A stretch of 27,256 nt of DNA, from positions 1-27,256 of the forward strand of contig DASVES010000176.1 in NCBI GenBank assembly GCA_036380435.1. The letters are read 5' to 3'. Each line of letters begins with the position of its first letter. Positions within the stretch are counted from its first letter, which is position 1. The stretch is from DASQDT01 sp036380435 (GTDB lineage: Bacteria > Acidobacteriota > Blastocatellia > Pyrinomonadales > Pyrinomonadaceae). Positions 20,748 to 27,256 of the stretch are shown piece by piece. Below the pieces are notes generated by a model. The model searched no databases and was not told the origin of the DNA. It saw only the letters and a program-made list of their open reading frames with translations. Made by a program: the position numbers and the translations under genes.

Positions 20748-21650
20748 GTGAAGGGGTCGAGGGCGGCGCGCGCGCTCCGCCTGATGATGGCGGCGCTCGT
20801 GCTCGGCGTCGCCTTCGGCGCGGCCGGCGCGCGCGCACAACAACCCTCGCCGACGCCGCAACAGACCACGACGCCGCCGACGCCCGCGCCGGCAGACGAC
20901 GCGAAGCAGCCGACTGCCGCCGCCGACCCTCGGGAGCCGGCCGCCGCCGCCAAACCCGGCTTCACACTGCGCGTCACGAAGCAGGGGCCGCTGCGCGTCT
21001 ACAAGCTCGTGGCGAAGAACGCGAAGGTCTCAGACATCGCGGCCGACCTCTCGCGCCAGATTGGAGCGCCGGTGCAGCTCAGCCCGCTGATGCAGCGGCA
21101 GCGGGTCACCGTCGAGTTCAGCAACCTCGATCTGGAGGCCGCGTTGCGCTTCCTCGCGCCCGTGCCGCTCGTCGATTACGTCGCGGGCGGGGCCGACGCC
21201 GCGTCGGGACAGCCCAAGCCACTGGCCGTCTACCTCTACGCGGTCAACGAAGCGCCGCCCGCTCTGAACGAGACGGTCAAGAGCAGCTCCGAGGCGTTCC
21301 TCATCGAGGGCCACACGGAGGAGGGGACGGAGGAGTATGAGAAGCAGAAGAAGGAGGAGCCGCTCGAAATCACTTTCGCGAACAACCGGCTGAGCGTGCG
21401 CGCCGAGAAGCAGCCGCTGAGCATCGTGCTCATCAAGGTCGCCGGCGCCCTCGGCATCCCCTTCGAGCTGAACCACAACGTGACCGAGGTCGTGAACTTG
21501 AACTTCCAGCAGTACCCCGTGGATCAGGCGATGCGCTCGATCTCGACCTCCGTCCACTTCTTCTACCGCGCCGACCTCTCGACCTCCGAGAAGTATCCGA
21601 TCCGCCTCTCCCTCTCGGCCTCGGCGGCGCGCTCCGGCGACAGGAACTGA
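20748..21650 (+). CDS. Secreted protein with STN-like (secretin/TonB N-terminal) domains
   Basis: About 300 aa from GTG 20748; the frame is open further upstream and overlaps the glycosyltransferase end, but that part reads as non-coding. A signal peptide (SRAARALRLMMAALVLGVAF, then AGARAQ) is followed by a Pro/Thr/Gln-rich linker. The first domain (about 80-145) contains ISDIAADLSRQIGAPV-like and LDLEAALRFLAP elements, typical of STN/secretin N-domains. A second, similar unit (about 215-290) has PLSIVLIKVAGALGIPFEL and VDQAMRSIS. STN domains pass signals or cargo at the periplasmic face of the outer membrane. It precedes the PqqD-like gene by two bases, so they are co-transcribed; an export or receptor role for the product is a guess. 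Confidence 0.65.
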   Translation: MKGSRAARALRLMMAALVLGVAFGAAGARAQQPSPTPQQTTTPPTPAPADDAKQPTAAADPREPAAAAKPGFTLRVTKQGPLRVYKLVAKNAKVSDIAADLSRQIGAPVQLSPLMQRQRVTVEFSNLDLEAALRFLAPVPLVDYVAGGADAASGQPKPLAVYLYAVNEAPPALNETVKSSSEAFLIEGHTEEGTEEYEKQKKEEPLEITFANNRLSVRAEKQPLSIVLIKVAGALGIPFELNHNVTEVVNLNFQQYPVDQAMRSISTSVHFFYRADLSTSEKYPIRLSLSASAARSGDRN

Positions 21651-21652
21651 CG

Positions 21653-21940
21653 ATGCAGGGACAGACGATGAGCGACACGCCCGCGCCGCACGACCACGTC
21701 GTCGCCACCGAGTTCGACGGCGGCGAGGGCGTGCTCGTCGATCTCAACTCCAAGCGTTATTACCAGCTCAACGAGACGGCGATGCTCGTCTGGCGCTGTC
21801 TGGAGCGTGGGCTTTCTTCCGCCGAGATCGTCGGCGCGATGACCGCTCGCTACGACGTGTCGGCCGACCACGCCGCCGGCAGCCTCTCGAACGTCCTCCG
21901 CAGCCTTGAGGCGCACAAGCTGGTCGGCCTGCGGCCCTAA
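21653..21940 (+). CDS. PqqD-like peptide chaperone (RiPP recognition element)
   Basis: A 95-aa PqqD-family protein. The winged-helix RRE fold is clear: DGGEGVLVDLNSKRYYQLNE (beta hairpins), TAMLVWRCLE and a third helix SSAEIVGAMTARYDVS, ending VLRSLEAHKLVGL. Such proteins bind the leader of a ribosomal peptide and present it to a modifying enzyme, commonly a radical SAM protein. Two in-frame ATGs exist (21653, 21668); the second has AGGGAC about 6 bases upstream. It follows the STN-like gene by two bases. The putative precursor gene lies 288 bases downstream after a hairpin, and the radical SAM partner at 23527. Confidence 0.9.
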   Translation: MQGQTMSDTPAPHDHVVATEFDGGEGVLVDLNSKRYYQLNETAMLVWRCLERGLSSAEIVGAMTARYDVSADHAAGSLSNVLRSLEAHKLVGLRP

Positions 21941-21975
21941 ACGACTCGGCCGTGCTACTCCTTCCGGTTTCCTGC

Positions 21976-22033
21976 CTGCCCGGCCGCGCCCGTCACCTTA
22001 ACTGTCGTTTACCCGGACGGCGCGGCCGGGCAG
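21976..22033 (+). terminator. GC-rich hairpin after the PqqD-like gene
   Basis: Arms 21976-21994 and 22016-22033 pair over 18 bp with one bulged base; the loop is 21 bases. No long T-tract follows, only ATTTTC at 22043. It could terminate or attenuate the upstream transcript. The 288-base gap 21941-22228 is less GC-rich than its surroundings and contains promoter-like TATATC (22073) and CATAAT (22089) elements without good -35 partners, so the precursor probably has its own promoter here. No convincing gene is seen in the gap. Confidence 0.55.
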
Positions 22034-22151
22034 AGGAAATGCATTTTCAGGTTGAAGTCAACGCGACAGTTGTATATCCTTTGCGAGCCATAATTGAAGG
22101 GGTCGAAAAAATAGCTGTCGGTCGCGCCCGCCTCGCACACCAAAAATGTCC

Positions 22152-22274
22152 GCGCGGAAGAAAGTTCTTTTCGACCAACCTTAACCGACCATACTCCATT
22201 CCCCGAGGATGGCGAGGAGAATAAAGACTTGAGCAGACAAGACAACACCCCAATGACGGAACTTTCTTCCGCGC
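22152..22274 (+). promoter_or_regulatory. Long-range inverted repeat around the precursor start
   Basis: GCGCGGAAGAAAGTTC (22152-22167) is the exact inverse complement of 22259-22274, which lies in codons 11-16 of the precursor frame. In mRNA a 16-bp stem would enclose the ribosome binding site GAGGAG (22215-22220), the TTG start and the internal ATG in a 91-base loop. This could control translation or stability of the precursor message. Confidence 0.5.
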
Positions 22275-22426
22275 AGCCGAACGACGGCGAGACCGTATCG
22301 GCAAAGAAGCCTTTCGTCGAGCCGGTCGTCTCCGTACCGCAGGATGTCCTCGAAGCCACCGCCTTCTTCCAGGGGTCGGCGGGCGTCGGCGGCGGCGGCG
22401 CCGACGGCACTGACGGCCTGGACTAA
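22229..22426 (+). CDS. Putative RiPP precursor peptide, 65 aa
   Basis: A small frame with TTG start at 22229, supported by GAGGAG about 8 bases upstream; an internal ATG at 22253 has no such site. The leader-like part is polar and contains KKPFVEPVVS (26-35) and DVLEAT (39-44). This resembles the F/YxxP plus Thr pattern of leaders recognised by PqqD-like proteins. A short Gly-rich tail follows, FFQGSAGVGGGG then ADGTDGLD, with no Cys and no Lys. Lasso-type cyclisation is unlikely: no acid lies 7-9 residues after a plausible cleavage site, and no cyclase gene is seen. It sits between the PqqD-like and kinase genes. Function as a modified peptide is inference from context. Confidence 0.6.
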   Translation: MSRQDNTPMTELSSAQPNDGETVSAKKPFVEPVVSVPQDVLEATAFFQGSAGVGGGGADGTDGLD

Positions 22427-22469
22427 CTCCACCATTTTTCCGTCCCACAATCTTCAGACAGACAGTTCC

Positions 22470-23501
22470 GTGTCGATACCAGAAGTCGGGCCGGCTCCAA
22501 CCCACGGGTCGGAGCCGGCTTCGGAAAGATTTTATGAGATTGCGGGCCGGCGTCTGTCCATCGAGGCCGAGGCGGGGTCAGCGGGCAATCTCGCCTCGGC
22601 TTATGTCCGCGGTTTCCACCTCACCCAGCGCCCACGTCCTGACGCCGACCAGCTAGACCTTCGCTTCCGAGTCGTCGCCGACCAGCCGCCGCTGCCCGCC
22701 GGCCTCCGGCAATTCGAGATTCCCGAGGGCGTCTGCCACGCCGACCAGCGTCGTCATTACTTGGACGTGGGCGGCTCACGCGTCGTCGTCGAGGAGAGGG
22801 CGGCGCGTCGAGTCACGGTCTGGTTCGGCGAGGCGGCGCGCGCGCCCGGCAGCTTCGCCCTCATCACGACGATGGCCTACGCCATGCCCGCGGCCCTGCG
22901 CCGCGTCGGCCTCTACGACCTGCACGCGACCGGCATGGTCGAGCCTGAGAGCGGCCACGGCTTCCTCTTCCCCGGCTCGTCGGGCAGCGGCAAGACGAGT
23001 CTGGCCGTCAGGCTCGGGGCGGCCGGCTGGCAGTACATGTCGGACGACCTGATGCTGCTCTGCGGCGAGCGGCCCGTCGTCGAGATGTGGCCCCTGCGCC
23101 GGCACTTTCAGGCCGACGCCCTCTCGCTCGCCAACTGCCCTCTGCCACGGCTTGAAGAGGCCATCGGGATGGTCATCGCGACCGACCCGAACAAGCGCCG
23201 CCTCAACCCGACGATTCTGTTCCCCGGCCGCTTTGTGGCGACGGCTACCCCGCGCGTGCTCTGCTTCCCGGTCGTCACGGGCGAGGGCGAGAGCCGCGTG
23301 GAGGCGTTGGGGCAGGCCGAGGCGATGATGCGTCTCGTCAGCATGTGTCCCTGGTCGAGTTACGACCTCGCGGCGGCCCGCGACCACCTGCGGCTCCTCG
23401 GCCGGCTCGTGCGGCAGTGCAGGCTGTTTACGCTACGCGCCGGCCGCGACATTTTCGACAGCCCCGAGCGCGCCGGCCGTCTGCTCGCCTCGCTCGCCTG
23501 A
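22470..23501 (+). CDS. HPr-kinase-like P-loop kinase of a peptide cluster
   Basis: A 344-aa protein from GTG 22470; the frame is open upstream but overlaps the precursor and has no better start. The HprK-type P-loop FPGSSGSGKTS lies at about 167-177 with K175, followed by MSDDLMLL (D192, D193), matching the catalytic acidic pair of HPr kinase. The N-terminal half has a family-typical fold but not the HPr kinase DRTT domain. HprK-related kinases occur in peptide clusters; one type phosphorylates the C-terminal Ser of lasso peptides. Here the precursor tail has Thr but ends in Asp, so a different acceptor is likely. The gene starts 43 bases after the precursor stop. Confidence 0.82.
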   Translation: MSIPEVGPAPTHGSEPASERFYEIAGRRLSIEAEAGSAGNLASAYVRGFHLTQRPRPDADQLDLRFRVVADQPPLPAGLRQFEIPEGVCHADQRRHYLDVGGSRVVVEERAARRVTVWFGEAARAPGSFALITTMAYAMPAALRRVGLYDLHATGMVEPESGHGFLFPGSSGSGKTSLAVRLGAAGWQYMSDDLMLLCGERPVVEMWPLRRHFQADALSLANCPLPRLEEAIGMVIATDPNKRRLNPTILFPGRFVATATPRVLCFPVVTGEGESRVEALGQAEAMMRLVSMCPWSSYDLAAARDHLRLLGRLVRQCRLFTLRAGRDIFDSPERAGRLLASLA

Positions 23502-23526
23502 ATTTGTTCGTCTCGTGTTTTTCGCC

Positions 23527-24615
23527 ATGACGCAAGCGCCGACCGCCTCCGCCGAAGGCCCACGCTCCCGCCAGCCGCACATGACGGTCGAGCTGACGAA
23601 CGTCTGCAACCTCCATTGCAGCTACTGCGTCCGCGACGAGGACGACCTCTACCACAGCCCCGCCAACTTCTTCCCCGCCGACCTGCTGCGCCGCATCGTC
23701 GCGCGCGCCAAAGAGACCTGGGGCCTGCGCCGCATCACGTTCACCGGCGGCGAGGTGACGATCCACCCGCAGTTCGGCGAGATCGTCGAGGCCGTGGCCG
23801 ATCTCGGCATGCAGTTCAGCATCGTCACCAACGGCTGGCACTTCGACCGCGTCCACCCGCTGCTCACGAAGCACCGCGAGGCGTTGCGTGTCGTCGCCTT
23901 CAGCCTCGACGGCCCGACCCGCGAGGAGCACGACCACTGGCGCGGCGCCGGCTCCTTCACGCGCGTCGTGCGCGCCATGACGCGCTGCCGGATGACGGGC
24001 CTCCGCTTCCACCTCAAGGCGAACGTCCGCCGCGACACGCTGCCGCGCCTGCAGGAGTTCGCACTCTTCGCGTCCCGGCTCGGCGCCGCCGGACTCCACT
24101 TCGCGCACCTGCTGCCGACCTCCGGGGGCGTCGAAGACGAGTCGGCGCTGACCCAAGAGGAGCGGCGCGAGGCCGAGCACGAGATCGCCATCCTCTCGAA
24201 CATCTTCAAGATGCCGGTGACGATTCTGGCCGGCTATCACGACATCGACCCGGCCCCGCCCTGCGAGTCGCTCGACGGCACGGCCTGCAACGTGGACTTC
24301 CGCGGCCGCCTCACGCTCTGCTGCAACCTCTCCGGCTACCGCGGCGCGGCCGAAGACTCGGACGTGGTGGCCGACCTGACGCGCGAAGACTTTGCCGAAG
24401 GCTACGAGAGGCTGCGCCGCGTCGCCGCGGAGCAGAACGAGAGACGCCGGCGCTCCCTCGCCTCCTTCGCTGACTCGGGCCGCGAGGCCGACCTCTACAC
24501 CGGCTCGCCCTGTCTCTTCTGCGTCCAGTCGTTCGGGAAAATCCCCTGGCGCGGCGACTACACGGGCGACATCCGCGCGCGCTCCCTCCCCGTCATCCAG
24601 AACGCCGCCCGGTAG
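23527..24615 (+). CDS. Radical SAM enzyme with SPASM-like C-terminal cysteines
   Basis: A 362-aa radical SAM protein (ATG 23527; GTG 23515 is an alternative, neither with a good ribosome binding site). The cluster motif is C27-NLH-C31-SY-C34, followed by the SAM-binding FTGGEVTIHP and the strand IVTNGW. Beyond the barrel are C246, C254, C265, C266 and a late C329-LF-C332, able to hold an auxiliary Fe-S cluster as in SPASM/twitch enzymes that modify ribosomal peptides. An Arg/Glu-rich helical insert (about 285-315) precedes the last pair. It follows the kinase by 25 bases. With the PqqD-like protein it is the likely modifier of the 65-aa precursor, though the modification cannot be predicted. 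Confidence 0.85.
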   Translation: MTQAPTASAEGPRSRQPHMTVELTNVCNLHCSYCVRDEDDLYHSPANFFPADLLRRIVARAKETWGLRRITFTGGEVTIHPQFGEIVEAVADLGMQFSIVTNGWHFDRVHPLLTKHREALRVVAFSLDGPTREEHDHWRGAGSFTRVVRAMTRCRMTGLRFHLKANVRRDTLPRLQEFALFASRLGAAGLHFAHLLPTSGGVEDESALTQEERREAEHEIAILSNIFKMPVTILAGYHDIDPAPPCESLDGTACNVDFRGRLTLCCNLSGYRGAAEDSDVVADLTREDFAEGYERLRRVAAEQNERRRRSLASFADSGREADLYTGSPCLFCVQSFGKIPWRGDYTGDIRARSLPVIQNAAR

Positions 24616-24644
24616 ATTTTGCCCCGGCGGGGCGCGAAGATTTT

Positions 24645-24768
24645 CGCCCCGGCAGGGCCGGGAATGTTTCACCGTGGCGGGGGCGCGGCACGTTTTCTTC
24701 TCTCTTCCCAAGGGCCGCGCGCTGGCGCGCTTGCCCCTGGCTACTTTCCTGACGCCCCTGCCGGGGCG
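24645..24768. repeat. GC-rich inverted repeat between convergent genes
   Basis: CGCCCCGGCAGGG (24645-24657) is the exact inverse complement of 24756-24768. Just before it, GCCCCGGCGGGGC (24621-24633) is a small hairpin of similar sequence, and the GCCGCCCCTGGCGGGGC stretch near 4357 is related. The 170-base gap between the radical SAM stop and the oxygenase stop has no gene; the repeats may terminate both transcripts. Confidence 0.7.
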
Positions 24769-24785
24769 ATGCCGCGAGACGCGCT

Positions 24786-26057
24786 TTATTCTTCGCGTGA
24801 CTGTTCGCGGGCGGCGGCGACGCGAACGAAGCCGTCCTGTATGAGGCGGCGGGCGAGGGCGAGGCGGCCGGCTTCGCTGACGCCGCCCGGTATGTCTCGG
24901 GGGCGGAACTCTTCGGCGCGCGCGACGAAGACGAGCGCCGCCTCGAAGGGCTTCGGCATCCACAGCGCGCCGCGCGCCGACGCGAGGCCGACCGAGTCGG
25001 CCTCCACGACGACCCGGCACACCAGCCCCGGCCGGCGCTCAAGGAGTGTTTCAAGGCCGACCTTCGAGGCATCATCCACATTGCCCGCGCCGCCGAGGAG
25101 CGCGCCGTCGCCCGCGTCGTCCCGCGTCCGCACAAAGCCCTCGGCCACTTCCGTCAGCGCGTCGCGCAAGGAAGCGCCCGACGCGAAAGCCTCGACGAGC
25201 GCGTCAAAGTCTGCGCGCGACGCGGCGCCTGCGTCGTGGAGCACGCCGACGGGCAGCGATCTGCGGAAGCGCTCGTCGCGCTGGGCCAACTGCCCGAGCG
25301 CGACCGCCAACAGGTCGAGCCACGTCGTGACATGCAACCCGATGGTCAAATGCACCGACGCCGCGCCCTCCGCGCGCGCCTCGTGGACGAAGCCGCGCGG
25401 CAGGTAGAGCAGGTCGCCCTGCTCCATTGTTAGCTCGTGCGTCGGCCGGCCGGTCTCCTCATCGGTGAGACGGCCGCGCGAGCGCATCGGCCCGCCGCGG
25501 AAGTACTCCAACTCCTCGACGCGCCGCTCGAACGACGTGGGCGGCGCGTGCTTGAGCGGCAGGCGCACGATGGGGTCATGCAAGCGCCAGTTCTTGCGGC
25601 CCGCTATCTGGAGCACGAGCACGTCGTGGTTGTCGTAGTGGCGGTCGAGTCCCTGCGCGCTCGCGGGAGACGAGTAGAGATTGACGCCGACCGCGCAGGC
25701 GAACTTTTGTTCGAGGCTCCGCGACAAATCGCGCAACGGCTTCCAGTAGCGATGCAAGCCCCGCAGGCGGAACGACGCGCCGCGCGCGCACGCGTCGTAG
25801 AGTTCCGACGGGGCCGTGACGGGACGGACGACGTAGGGGCCGGCCGCGGGGTCGCCGAGGGATTCCACGAGCGTCTCCGGCATACGCAGTGCGACGCTCG
25901 TCAGGTAGTCGAGGTCGGCGAGGTCGAGCAGGGGCGCATAAGCTTCCGGGAGACCACGCCGGACGTGAAGCGGCGCGCGCTCCCAGTAGTCCGAGAAGAA
26001 ATCCTCGGCCCTGACGGGCGAGATGAGCGCGTCGAAGTTGAGCTTTTGAGTCGGCAT
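24786..26057 (-). CDS. JmjC/cupin-type 2-oxoglutarate oxygenase (ROX-like)
   Basis: A 423-aa protein of the bacterial JmjC-like, ribosomal-oxygenase (YcfD/RoxA-like) group. The iron triad is visible: H140 and D142 in GLDRHYDNHDVLVLQ, and H225 in YLPRGFVHEARAE. The segment LQIAGRKNWRLHDP fits the co-substrate barrel strand of this family. N-terminal SPVRAEDFFSDYWERAPLHV is also typical. A helical, Ala/Leu-rich C-terminal domain (about 240-420) follows, as in dimerising members. Such enzymes hydroxylate Arg or His in ribosomal proteins or other peptides using iron, oxygen and 2-oxoglutarate. The substrate here is unknown; it converges on the peptide cluster, so a tailoring role is possible but unproven. 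Confidence 0.82.
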   Translation of the reverse strand: MPTQKLNFDALISPVRAEDFFSDYWERAPLHVRRGLPEAYAPLLDLADLDYLTSVALRMPETLVESLGDPAAGPYVVRPVTAPSELYDACARGASFRLRGLHRYWKPLRDLSRSLEQKFACAVGVNLYSSPASAQGLDRHYDNHDVLVLQIAGRKNWRLHDPIVRLPLKHAPPTSFERRVEELEYFRGGPMRSRGRLTDEETGRPTHELTMEQGDLLYLPRGFVHEARAEGAASVHLTIGLHVTTWLDLLAVALGQLAQRDERFRRSLPVGVLHDAGAASRADFDALVEAFASGASLRDALTEVAEGFVRTRDDAGDGALLGGAGNVDDASKVGLETLLERRPGLVCRVVVEADSVGLASARGALWMPKPFEAALVFVARAEEFRPRDIPGGVSEAGRLALARRLIQDGFVRVAAAREQSREE

Positions 26058-26160
26058 GTGACTATTTGCGCCTGACGCGCGAACGGCGCATTCTACGTTC
26101 CCGGCGCGGTCGCGTCCAAACGCAATGCGGCAAGCGCGCGAGGCGACGGGTGACGGCTAC

Positions 26161-27256
26161 TCAAAGGAGCGCGCCGCCGACGGCGCGGACGCTGACGCGT
26201 TGGCCGTCGATGTCGCCCTCCCAGAGCAGGCGCGCGTCGGATTCGTGGCGGAGGTGCTTCCAGAGCGCGCCGCGCTCGTACTCGTCGAGGTCTGCGGGGA
26301 TGAGGTCGAAGACGGCGCGCGAGGCGACGACGACGAGCTTGTGCGTGGGCCGCGAGACGGCAACGGTGAGCCGGCGCGGCTCCAGCAGGAAGGAGCTTTC
26401 CGAGGCGGCGAACTCGCGATCAGACACGGTCGCCGAGACGACGATGAGCGAGCGCTCCCCGCCCTGAAATCGCTCGACCGTGTCGATTGACTCGGCCAGA
26501 TGCGGCAAACGCGACGCGAGCAGCGCCTTCTGCGCGCGGTGCGGCACGACGATGCCGATGCCTCCGCGCGCCGCGTCGAGTCCCAACGCCCCGCAGCCCG
26601 CGCCGACGATGCGCTCGACGAGTCGCGCCTCGAACTCGTTCGACTGCTGCGAACCCGCCTCATCGTGCTCGATGACGACGAGCGCGTGCTCGGGAGAGAG
26701 CGCCGCTGCCAGCCACGCCTCCTCGAAGTGGGCCGCGCCGAGACGCCTCGTGTTCGACGAGCGGAAGTCGATGCCGTCGGAGGAGTAGACGTGCCGGCGC
26801 AAAAAGTCGGCGATCTCCGGGGGGATGCGAAACGACTCGTCGAGCGCGGCGCGCGTGAAGCCGAGAGACATCAAATACTCGAAGATGGAGAGGTGCGGGC
26901 GCGCGTGGCGGATGTCGCGCCGGCTCTCCCTGTCCCATGCGTGCGCCAGTATCGGCGGCATCTGCCGGTGGTCGCCGACGGCGATGAATTGCCCGTCCTC
27001 TCTCAGGAACGCGGCGGCCGTCAAAGCCTCGGCCAGCCCCATCTGCGACGCCTCGTCCACGACGACCAGATCAAAATGCTCCGCCGCCCAATCCACCGCG
27101 CGCCCCTTCGACGCCCCCAGCTTCACCAGACGATAGAGTCCGCCCGGCGTCCCGCCGACGACGAGCAACTCCTCCGTGAGCAACGACTGCCACTGCTCGG
27201 CGGCCGTTGACTCGTCGCCCCCGTCGGGCAGCACGCGTTCGACGCCCGCGGGCACC
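26161..27256 (-). CDS. Superfamily 1 (Upf1/DNA2-like) helicase, C-terminal part
   Basis: The 5' end lies beyond the right edge; about 364 residues are visible. Helicase motifs run in order: Walker B VVVDEAS (64-70), motif III AVGDHRQMPP (92-101), the motif IV region LDESFRIPPE, motif V VERFQGGERS, and motif VI VAVSRPTHKLVVV. The set fits SF1B Upf1-like helicases acting on DNA or RNA. The Walker A loop must lie in the missing part, and accessory nuclease or other domains may too. The last 40 residues form a small beta-rich tail. It is transcribed toward the oxygenase gene, 103 bases apart, with no strong terminator between. Confidence 0.85.
   Translation of the reverse strand, partial: VPAGVERVLPDGGDESTAAEQWQSLLTEELLVVGGTPGGLYRLVKLGASKGRAVDWAAEHFDLVVVDEASQMGLAEALTAAAFLREDGQFIAVGDHRQMPPILAHAWDRESRRDIRHARPHLSIFEYLMSLGFTRAALDESFRIPPEIADFLRRHVYSSDGIDFRSSNTRRLGAAHFEEAWLAAALSPEHALVVIEHDEAGSQQSNEFEARLVERIVGAGCGALGLDAARGGIGIVVPHRAQKALLASRLPHLAESIDTVERFQGGERSLIVVSATVSDREFAASESSFLLEPRRLTVAVSRPTHKLVVVASRAVFDLIPADLDEYERGALWKHLRHESDARLLWEGDIDGQRVSVRAVGGALL

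Noticed and set aside
21952..22224. 90-codon plus frame between the PqqD-like and precursor genes
   Set aside because: No ribosome binding site, runs through a hairpin and the inverted repeat, and the protein resembles no family.
22229..22426. Assignment of the precursor as a lasso peptide
   Set aside because: No acidic residue at ring position 7-9 after a plausible leader cleavage, and no B2 protease or asparagine-synthetase-like cyclase in the window.
23428..25020. Long minus-strand open frame (530 codons) across the radical SAM gene
   Set aside because: It is antisense to a well-supported gene, has Arg/Gly/Ala-biased low-complexity composition, and matches no family; a GC-rich shadow.

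Overview
The window is GC-rich, densely coded bacterial DNA. A Gram-negative bacterium of the Acidobacteriota (Blastocatellia/Pyrinomonadaceae-like) is my best guess. The grounds are gene style (secreted proteins of unknown family beside sigma/anti-sigma genes, a DhnA-type aldolase, a Thermus-like long isocitrate dehydrogenase) and many palindromic intergenic repeats. This is inference, because no rRNA or tRNA gene is visible.

Layout. Positions 1-2000 hold the end of a membrane-anchored, anti-sigma-like protein and a secreted protein of unknown function. At 1948-2229 on the minus strand lies a compact unit (promoter, ribosome binding site, 40-codon membrane peptide, terminator). Positions 2290-6415 (plus) encode a GT39-type membrane glycosyltransferase, a dolichyl-phosphate-mannose-synthase-like GT2 and a two-domain NTF2-like secreted protein. 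Positions 6512-8920 (minus) encode an AmmeMemoRadiSam-type radical SAM enzyme. Its [4Fe-4S] CxxxCxxC motif is split by a 445-residue intein carrying a LAGLIDADG endonuclease. A metallo-beta-lactamase-fold hydrolase diverges from it. From 17644 down to 9802 all genes are on the minus strand: isocitrate dehydrogenase, a 57-aa acidic peptide, a DinB-like protein, purE, purK, class I fructose-bisphosphate aldolase, an ECF sigma factor with its anti-sigma factor, and a small hypothetical protein.

Positions 18109-24615 (plus) form a candidate peptide-modification (RiPP-like) cluster. It holds a PF14907-type nucleotidyltransferase, a glycosyltransferase, a secreted STN-like protein, a PqqD-like peptide chaperone, a 65-aa Gly-rich putative precursor, an HPr-kinase-like P-loop kinase and a radical SAM/SPASM-like enzyme. 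A JmjC/cupin oxygenase converges on it, and a partial SF1 helicase closes the window.

The most unusual non-coding signal is a set of intergenic repeats built from different 7-base units (GTGATAA, AGCTGTT, TAAGCAG, GTCAATC, GGGATGA, CTTTTGC, ACTGATT). Most are arranged as inverted arms. They abut or supply the stop codons of several genes, and in one case encode the N-terminal tail of PurK. A second, REP-like palindrome family occurs twice, and beside one copy lies a 47-bp duplicate of the 5' end of icd.
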